A stretch of DNA of 64,000 bases. Source: Desulfobacterales bacterium. GTDB taxonomy: Bacteria; Desulfobacterota; UBA8473. Where the stretch lies: NCBI GenBank assembly GCA_016209225.1, contig JACQWO010000015.1, positions 83,588 to 147,587 on the forward strand, given 5' to 3'. The translations under genes and the position numbers were made by a program. Every line of letters starts with the position of its first letter. The stretch's first letter is position 1. The notes beneath the pieces were generated by a model. That model was not told the DNA's origin. It did not search any database and saw nothing but the letters and a program-made list of their open reading frames with translations. Of this stretch, positions 57,412-64,000 are shown piece after piece.

Positions 57412-57712
57412 ATTTATACTTATATATTTCTACCTATATACAGTGTCAATAACAACCCTGGATGGCTACATTCCCAAGTTCAATATTAGCACTATATGTT
57501 GTGGTATAAATATAACTGTATACATTTTGTTGTATTTTTTTCCTTTACAAGGGGTAAAATTAATGCTAAACTAATCAAAAATTTTGTAGGTAAATTCAGA
57601 TGTTAGTTAATTAACTGGCTGTAGGTAATTTAATTGTAGAGGAATTTCCTTTTTGGACGCAGATGGACGCAGATTTTAGAGATTTTAAATAGAAAAGGTT
57701 ATAGGCACATAG
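57412..57712. other. AT-rich gap before the restriction-modification genes
   Basis: No ORF or RNA gene seen. Contains TATAACTGTATACATTTTGT and, near the right end, a GGACGCAGAT direct repeat (57654 and 57664) whose complement ATCTGCGTCC is approximated at 60211-60220 beyond the restriction gene. It may mark the edge of a transferred island. Confidence 0.4.
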
Positions 57713-59153
57713 ATGACACAACAGGCAGCAAAATCAGCAACAATGAAGAGATTGAACAATGAAAGTGCTGCGCCTGTCGTATCTGAAGCAATTACTTACG
57801 TAGAGAAGTTGAATAGTGAAGCCGAAGCACGATGGGCAGACAAACTGCGGGTTGACAACTCGCTCACTCGCGCAATGGTGAGTTTTCAAGCTAACAAGGG
57901 CGAGTCCTTCTATCGTTGGTTCAAGTATAAGGAAGCCTTCTCTGTTGGTCTTATTGAGCACTTATTGGAGAGGCACCGTGCTCGATCCATTTTCAGGAAT
58001 CGGGACGGCTTTGTTTGCGGCAGGTGGTCTGGGGATGAAGGCCGAGGGCATCGAACTGCTTCCGATAGGCCAAACCGTTATTACAACTAAGCAATTAATT
58101 GATTGGGAAATAAAGGATGTGGATGTTGAGCAGCTTGTCTATTGGAGAGATAAACATCCTTGGGAAAATGGCAAGCTTGCCAAATCCATAAATGAACTCA
58201 GAATTACTCGTGGAGCTTATTCAGCAGAAACGCTTGATGCAATGGGACGATTTCTCGACGTATCCGAACAAGAGGGGCAGCGAGTAAAATCTGTTCTGCT
58301 GTTTGCCTTACTTTGCATTCTTGAAAGTATCAGTTACACGAGAAAAGACGGACAGTATTTGCGATGGGATTATCGTTCTGACCGACGCCAAGGCAAAAAG
58401 ATCTTCGACAAAGGTAAGATTTTGAGTTTTAACCAGGCAATCACAAGCAAACTTAACGAAATAGTTGTGGATTTGCGCTTTACTAACATGCCCATAGATT
58501 TATTCGGCACAATCCGTTCAAAGGCAGAGATTAAATTGCATAGTGGTTCATGTCTCAATATCCTGCCGAATCTCAAGCATCAGTCCTACGATGGCTTAAT
58601 CACATCTCCGCCATACTGCAATCGCTACGACTATACGCGTACCTATGCGCTGGAACTTGCTCTCCTTGGTGTTGATGAGGAAGGGTTGGCCAAACTCAGG
58701 CAGGAGATGTTGAGTTGCACAGTTGAAAACCGGGCAAAAGATCTTTTGGCGATGAATCCGGAATGGAAGGCCGCCGTCACTGCTGCTGACCAACACCCGC
58801 TACTCCAAAGCATCATTGCTTACTTGGATTTACAAAAAGAACTTGACTTACTCAATAATAACGGAATCCCACGTATGGTTCGCGGTTACTTCTATGAGAT
58901 GGCATGTGTCATTTTTGAGTCAGCGCGTGTATTAAAAAAGCATGCACCACTCATCATGGTAAACGACAATGTACGATACGCCGGTGCAAGCATCTCGGTG
59001 GACATCATTCTATCAGAGATTGCCGAGCATTTAGGTTTCAAGGCAGAGCAGATATTGGTACTGCCAAATGGCAAAGGAAATAGTAGCCAGCAAATGGGAA
59101 TACATGGGCGAGAGGCGTTGCGAAAATGCGTGTATGTCTGGCGAAAGGAATAA
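57713..59153 (+). pseudogene. DNA methyltransferase (N4-cytosine/N6-adenine type) split by a frameshift
   Basis: The first frame (57713 on) gives MTQQAAKSATMKRLNNESAA to ...FKYKEAFSVGLIEHLLE. The second frame continues from about 57972 with GTVLDPFSGIGTALFAAGGL and later ITSPPYCNRYDYTRTYALEL, ending at 59153. Motif I and the SPPY motif are in the second frame. The parts join at 57965-57972 with a +1 shift. The restriction gene follows after 4 bases, so this is its companion methyltransferase. The break may be a true mutation, a sequencing error or recoding. Confidence 0.78.
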
Positions 59154-59157
59154 CAAA

Positions 59158-60111
59158 ATGGCGAAACCATATCTTCAACACCTTACATCCGGCAAAAGCC
59201 TTGAGACAACCTACGAAGCTGTCCGCGCTGGATTTGTCGCTCTTGCGCTTGAAAAGAATCGGCGAGCTACACCCTTTGTAGCTCAGGCGCGAGCCTTGAA
59301 ATCAGCCGCCAGTAAAGCCAAGTCGCCTGCTGGTTTACTGAAGATTTCCGGCATTCAAGCCGCCTTACTTACGGCTGCCGGCGTGTCGGATAAGGCGACA
59401 AACCACTTGCAGGACTCAGATAAACGCGAAGCCGTTAACGGTCTCATCAAAAACTTCCTCGAACCTTCAGGGGTCAATTTTGTTGAGGAACTCGTCTTCC
59501 GTTTTCTCCTGACTCGCGGCGATACGCTTGGCGGTTCAATGCGAAATGTCGGTGGCTTTATGGCTCAAAAGAAACTCACACGGGCTATCATTGCCTACCT
59601 GAAAGTTGCAGGATATAAGTGCCAGTGGCTTCACAGTGAAACCAATACATGGGCGGAACTACCTGATGATGACGCTGACGTGGAATTGACGCTACGTGGC
59701 CTCTGTTGGAATACGTTAAAAGGCCCACGAACGCTCCTATATAATCTCACTGTCCCGTTTTTCCGAAACAATGTGGATTTGTCGCTGTTCAATTGCTCTG
59801 CTATAGACCTGACACGAGAAGTCATCAAAACGCCTTCGGCCTATATCGCTCTCGGTGAATTGAAGGGCGGCATTGACCCTGCGGGAGCCGATGAACATTG
59901 GAAAACTGCTCGAACAGCACTAAATCGAATTCATAAAGCATTTTTAAAGCTGAAGCTCAAACCACACACTTTCTTCATTGGAGCTGCCATTGAAACCAAA
60001 ACGGCAACGGAAATTTGGGATATGCTCAGGCGAGGTAGTTTGGAGAACGCCGCGAACCTTACAGACGAAGATCAAGTTGCTTCTGTTTCACAATGGCTTT
60101 GCTCACTTTGA
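59158..60111 (+). CDS. type II restriction endonuclease, BsoBI/AvaI-like
   Basis: 317 residues from the ATG at 59158, close to the known size of BsoBI. The start [20 protein letters not shown] followed by [20 protein letters not shown] and [20 protein letters not shown] match what I recall of the BsoBI/AvaI family, which cuts C^YCGRG. The frame is uninterrupted. The methyltransferase directly upstream is frameshifted, which raises the question of self-protection. Recognition site inferred from family only. Confidence 0.75.
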   Translation: MAKPYLQHLTSGKSLETTYEAVRAGFVALALEKNRRATPFVAQARALKSAASKAKSPAGLLKISGIQAALLTAAGVSDKATNHLQDSDKREAVNGLIKNFLEPSGVNFVEELVFRFLLTRGDTLGGSMRNVGGFMAQKKLTRAIIAYLKVAGYKCQWLHSETNTWAELPDDDADVELTLRGLCWNTLKGPRTLLYNLTVPFFRNNVDLSLFNCSAIDLTREVIKTPSAYIALGELKGGIDPAGADEHWKTARTALNRIHKAFLKLKLKPHTFFIGAAIETKTATEIWDMLRRGSLENAANLTDEDQVASVSQWLCSL

Positions 60112-60282
60112 GATAAAAGAAAAAGAATACAACATTAGCACTGAACCAGAACTTAAACGTAAGGCATTTGATAATTTGAGAAAATAGTTATCTGCGGGTA
60201 TCGGCGAAAATCTGCGTCCTAATTAAATCCTTAGGTTGTAATAAGAGTTGAGGGGTTACCTGAAGAAGAAAGGCTTTTGGGT

Positions 60283-63200
60283 ATGAAGATAAAAGAGGTG
60301 GAGGTTTTGGGATTTAAATCCTTTGCTGAAAAAACAACCCTTTCCTTCCAGCCCGGTATTACAGCTATAGTTGGACCAAATGGTTGTGGAAAGAGCAATG
60401 TTATAGATGCCATACGGTGGGCTATGGGGGAACTTAGTGCCAAACAGCTCAGGGGAGCTTTAATGGAAGATGTCATTTTCAACGGAAGTGAAGGGATAAA
60501 ACCAACAGGAGTTGCAGAGGTTTCGTTGATCTTCTCAAACGATGACGGCATGGCCCCACCTGAATATCATGAGTTCAGCGAGATCCAGGTAACCAGACGT
60601 CTCTTTCGGTCAGGAGAAAGCGAATACTATATTAATAAGATTCCCTGTCGTCTCAAAGACGTTGCAGAGCTTTTTATGGACACGGGGCTGGGTACCAAGA
60701 CTTATTCTATGGTCGAGCAGGGAAAGGTCGAGATGATTTTGAATTCTAAGCCCCAGGACAGAAGATTTCTGATTGAAGAGGCAGCCGGTGTGACAAAATA
60801 TAAGAATAGAAAAAAAGAGGCGTTGAGTAAGATTGAATCTACAAAACAAAACCTGATAAGGTTGTCTGATATCATTGGAGAGATCAAAAGACAGATTAAT
60901 TCACTGAAACGACAGGCAAAAAAGGCGGAAAAGTATAACTCTATTAAAAAAGATATAAAAGAGGTAGAACTAACCCTGGCATTAGGAGATTACAGAGAGA
61001 TTTTAAGAGATAAGAAGGATAAAGAAGGCTTACTAGAGATATTAAAGGCTAAAGATGTTGAAATTTCCGCAAAAATACAGAGCAGCGAGAATCGAATTGA
61101 AGAAACTAAGATCAGATTGTTGGAAAAAGAAAAAGAGTTAATTGCTGTTCAAGAGAGGCTTCATAGCGCAGATAACTCTATCCAGAAGGATGAGAACATT
61201 ATAGAATACGGCGGTAAGGAGTTGGAGACCCTTAGGAAACAGCAGTCCCGCTTCGGAGAAGACACTAAAAAGCTTAAGTTCCAACTGGAAGGCACAGAAA
61301 AAGAGATTCAGGGGTTAGAGAAGAACGAAAAGGGTTTACAAGATGCCCTGGTCACTGAAGAATTTAATCTAACCGAGAGAGAAAGCCAGTTCAAAAAGCT
61401 GGAAGAGCATTACGAAGCTGCATTAGAAAGGATCGAAGCAGAGAAGACCGATCTTATTGATATACTGACTGATATAACACATATAAAAAATTCTATAACT
61501 AATTTGACAGATCAACAGGCAGGCTTCCTTCGAAGGGAGGAGAAGAGTAAGGAAGAGTTGAAAAACGCCGCAGGAATGATTGAAGAACTGGAAGATAAGG
61601 CATCTAAGTTAAAGAAAGAGTTGGATGAGTTAAGTAGGTTGAAAGGGGTATTAGAGGAAGAGAAGGAAAAGAGGCTTGAAGAGATAGACAATCTTAAGCT
61701 GACGGTGGAAGGGAAAGAAAAAACCCTGAATGATCTCAAAGAGGAACTGAACAGAAAAACTGCCCGATTGAACTCTTTAAAAGAGTTTCAGAAGAACCTT
61801 GAGGGATACCAGGAAGGGGTTCGTTCAATAATGCTTAAAAGTGGCGACAACAATTCAAAGAAGAATGGGATCTATGGAGTGGTAGCCGACATAATTGAAA
61901 CTGCGCCAAAATACGAGACAGCCCTGGAGTCCATTCTGGGAGAAAAGCTCCAGTACATTATTGTCAAAAGTCAAAATGAAGGTGTAGAGGCTATTGAGTA
62001 TTTGAAGGAACAGGCTGCCGGTAGAAGCAGTTTTATCCCTCTCAACCTCAGAGAGGAGAAAGGCTCTTTACCGGCTGTTTACTCTGCGGAGGCTGATTAT
62101 ACCCCTTTGGCAAGTGTAGTTAAAGCAAGAGAAGGTTTTTACAATATCGCCAATTACCTGTTGGCAAATGTACTGGTAGTAGAGGACTTTGATAGGGCTA
62201 TAAAATTATGGGAAAATAATGGCTACATAGGCACTTTGGTTACCCTGGATGGGGATGTAATAGACTCCTGTGGGGTTCTGACCGGTGGGAGTAAGTCTGC
62301 TGTTTCGAGTGGAGTGCTTCAAAAGAAGAGAGAAATTAGAGAATTGGAGCAGATAACAAAAAGTATAAGAGAAGAGTATAGTAGAGTTGAGAAGGAGTAT
62401 AAACAGATTGTTGAGGAGACATCCTTAATACAAAAGCGTATAGAAAAATTGAGCCATGAGTTATATACCGGGGACGTTAAGATTCTTGCCCTTAAAAATG
62501 AACAGACCCAGGCTTATTCAGAGTTAAACCGACTTAAGGAAAAGATAGAGATATTAAGTTTTGAGAGAGAGCAATTGCAGGTAGAGAAGGAAAAAACGAA
62601 GGTGGATCTTTCAGCAAAAGGAGAGAAGTTACAGGGTCTAAACGACTTGAAAGACGAAAAAGAAAGGCTGGTAGGCAGTCTGCAAGGGGAAGATAAGAAG
62701 ATAAAAGAAAAAATAGATGGGCTAAGAGCCGGTCTTACCAATTCAAAGATTACAATAAGCTCTGTTAAAGAAAGGCTGAAAGGCACATCTTCTAATATAA
62801 ACCGCTTAAGGAGTGTCAGAGAAGAATTTACCAAGGGTATTGAAGAGAAAAGAAGGGAAAGTGAAGAAAGCGAAAAGGAGTGTCTTAGAATCGCTAAAAA
62901 GATAGAAGATTCTCAAAACAGGCTTGATGGATTGCTTAAAATCCATAAAGATCTCCATGACTCTTTAAGCATAAAGAAGGCTGAAACAGAAGAAGATGCC
63001 GAGGATTTAAGAAAAGAAGATCGCGCATGTAAAACCTACCTGAAGGAGCAAGAAGATATCCATAGAAGGTTAAGTGATTTGAATCTTAAAATAGTTGAGA
63101 TAGAGCTCAACATCTCACATCTGAAAGACAGGGTAGAGGAAAAATACCGTATTAAATTAGAGTCTATGCCCAGCCTTCCTGTCAATAGGTTCTCTGGGGA

Positions 63201-63840
63201 AGAAGCAAAAGAAAGGCTTGCATATCTGAAAGAATCTCTGGAAAATATGGGTGAAGTAAATCTCTTGTCCATCGGTGAATACGAAGAATTGAAAGAAAGA
63301 TACGAGTTCTTGACAGGTCAACAGGATGACCTGAACCAGTCTTTGGAATCTCTTCAGAAGACCATAAGTAAAATCAATCGAGCAACAAGAAAGAGGTTTA
63401 ACGAGACCTTTCTGGCTGTCAATGGAAAGTTCAGGGAGATATTCCCTCGTCTCTTTGGGGGTGGTATGGGAGAACTTGTATTAACCGATGAAGATGATCT
63501 GTTAGAAACTGGAATAGAAATAGTTGCTCAGCCTCCTGGTAAGAAGCTCCAAAATATCAAACTCCTCTCCGGTGGAGAGAAGGCATTGGCAACTATCGCA
63601 TTGATCTTTTCTATGTTTGCCATAAAACCCAGCCCTTTTTGTCTTTTGGATGAAGTAGATGCTGCCCTGGACGATGTCAATATAGACAGATTCAATGAAC
63701 TGCTTTTAGAGACGTCTAAAAACTCCCAATTTATCCTTGTGACCCATAACAAACAGGCCATGGAGATAGTGGATACCCTTATAGGTGTGACCATGGAAAA
63801 TCCCGGGGTATCCAAACTGGTTTCAGTGAAAATGAACTAA
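60283..63840 (+). CDS. smc: chromosome segregation protein SMC
   Basis: 1185 residues from the ATG at 60283; an in-frame TTG six bases earlier is less likely. Walker A VGPNGCGKSNVIDA (about 30-43), long coiled coils, hinge about 510-660 (GIYGVVADIIETAPKYETAL, GGSKSAVSSG), second coil, ABC signature KLLSGGEKALATIAL and Walker B FCLLDEVDAALDD (about 1118-1130). It is the ATPase of bacterial condensin; its partners scpA and scpB are at 48288 and 49049. Confidence 0.95.
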   Translation: MKIKEVEVLGFKSFAEKTTLSFQPGITAIVGPNGCGKSNVIDAIRWAMGELSAKQLRGALMEDVIFNGSEGIKPTGVAEVSLIFSNDDGMAPPEYHEFSEIQVTRRLFRSGESEYYINKIPCRLKDVAELFMDTGLGTKTYSMVEQGKVEMILNSKPQDRRFLIEEAAGVTKYKNRKKEALSKIESTKQNLIRLSDIIGEIKRQINSLKRQAKKAEKYNSIKKDIKEVELTLALGDYREILRDKKDKEGLLEILKAKDVEISAKIQSSENRIEETKIRLLEKEKELIAVQERLHSADNSIQKDENIIEYGGKELETLRKQQSRFGEDTKKLKFQLEGTEKEIQGLEKNEKGLQDALVTEEFNLTERESQFKKLEEHYEAALERIEAEKTDLIDILTDITHIKNSITNLTDQQAGFLRREEKSKEELKNAAGMIEELEDKASKLKKELDELSRLKGVLEEEKEKRLEEIDNLKLTVEGKEKTLNDLKEELNRKTARLNSLKEFQKNLEGYQEGVRSIMLKSGDNNSKKNGIYGVVADIIETAPKYETALESILGEKLQYIIVKSQNEGVEAIEYLKEQAAGRSSFIPLNLREEKGSLPAVYSAEADYTPLASVVKAREGFYNIANYLLANVLVVEDFDRAIKLWENNGYIGTLVTLDGDVIDSCGVLTGGSKSAVSSGVLQKKREIRELEQITKSIREEYSRVEKEYKQIVEETSLIQKRIEKLSHELYTGDVKILALKNEQTQAYSELNRLKEKIEILSFEREQLQVEKEKTKVDLSAKGEKLQGLNDLKDEKERLVGSLQGEDKKIKEKIDGLRAGLTNSKITISSVKERLKGTSSNINRLRSVREEFTKGIEEKRRESEESEKECLRIAKKIEDSQNRLDGLLKIHKDLHDSLSIKKAETEEDAEDLRKEDRACKTYLKEQEDIHRRLSDLNLKIVEIELNISHLKDRVEEKYRIKLESMPSLPVNRFSGEEAKERLAYLKESLENMGEVNLLSIGEYEELKERYEFLTGQQDDLNQSLESLQKTISKINRATRKRFNETFLAVNGKFREIFPRLFGGGMGELVLTDEDDLLETGIEIVAQPPGKKLQNIKLLSGGEKALATIALIFSMFAIKPSPFCLLDEVDAALDDVNIDRFNELLLETSKNSQFILVTHNKQAMEIVDTLIGVTMENPGVSKLVSVKMN

Positions 63841-64000
63841 ATCAATTGTTAATGCTCACTAAGTAGTTCCCCCTGAAAAATGCGGCATGAAACCCGCGTA
63901 AATATTGATACTGTTCTTTGAAAACTGAAGAAAGTTGTGGATTTTAGTTGTTTTTATCTGGGATTTATGCTATAAGCTATTGATATGAAAGTACAAATTC
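63841..64000. other. spacer after smc; possible start of a next gene
   Basis: Only ATGAAAGTACAAATTC at the right edge could begin a coding region (from 63985). Nothing else identifiable. Confidence 0.3.

Noticed and set aside
57945-58090. Second part of the methyltransferase as an independent gene with its own start
   Set aside because: The apparent start is a TTG inside the first frame, and residues before GTVLDPF do not continue the family; the two frames join naturally as one protein.

Overview
The window looks like chromosome of an anaerobic bacterium, most likely a Desulfobacterota (Deltaproteobacteria)-type syntroph or sulfate reducer. This is inferred from gene content: CoA-based beta-oxidation with many acyl-CoA dehydrogenases, a four-subunit 2-oxoacid:ferredoxin oxidoreductase, a NuoEF/HoxU-like Fe-S diaphorase, a DHH-CBS-CCA polymerase fusion and abundant short palindromic repeats. 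No rRNA or marker gene fixes the taxon.

Layout. 1-11881 (minus): a catabolic operon-like block for acyl-CoA degradation (dehydratases, substrate-binding protein, 2-hydroxyacid dehydrogenase, DUF35/thiolase pair, two acyl-CoA dehydrogenases, crotonase, SDR and an atypical cobalamin-dependent acyl-CoA mutase large subunit). A good sigma70-like promoter with an overlapping palindrome sits at its head. 12065-13549 (minus): a fusion of a degenerate receiver domain with a phosphofructokinase. 13671-17631: a UbiA prenyltransferase, then a pabA-pabB-pabC-like set on the minus strand. 17882: tRNA-Arg(CCT). 18268-26311: a UvrD-like helicase fused to an AddB-type nuclease, a gamma-carbonic-anhydrase-like protein, a DUF1016 nuclease and a single-chain restriction-modification enzyme. 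26440-31523: M50 protease, transglutaminase-like protein and ABC transporter. 31563-36316: an accessory patch of HicAB modules, gene remnants, unknown genes, a REP-associated transposase and its probable palindromes. 36368-43521: DegT aminotransferase, WecA/MraY-like transferase, Xer recombinase, DHH-CBS-CCA fusion, trpS. 43630-45460: a run of toxin-antitoxin gene pairs separated by integron attC-like sites. 45473-50287: the 2-oxoacid oxidoreductase operon, apparently inserted at the 5' end of scpA, then scpA-scpB-rluB. 50475-57309: cytidylate-kinase-like protein, diaphorase subunits, DHH phosphoesterase, MaoC hydratase, CBS protein. 57713-60111: a BsoBI/AvaI-like restriction endonuclease beside a frameshifted methyltransferase. 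60283-63840: smc.

Most notable: (i) at least two well-formed integron-type gene cassettes (complementary cassette ends, attC-like hairpins) with no integrase in view, plus related sites at 7335, 33473, 34487 and 35128, nearly all beside toxin-antitoxin-like or unknown small genes; (ii) the receiver-PFK fusion whose receiver has lost the phospho-acceptor Asp; (iii) the acyl-CoA mutase with the catalytic His replaced by Asp; (iv) the same palindrome read in frame as GVQNFEPL in two unrelated proteins; (v) a duplicated scpA 5' end flanking the 2-oxoacid oxidoreductase operon; (vi) an intact restriction enzyme next to a broken methyltransferase.
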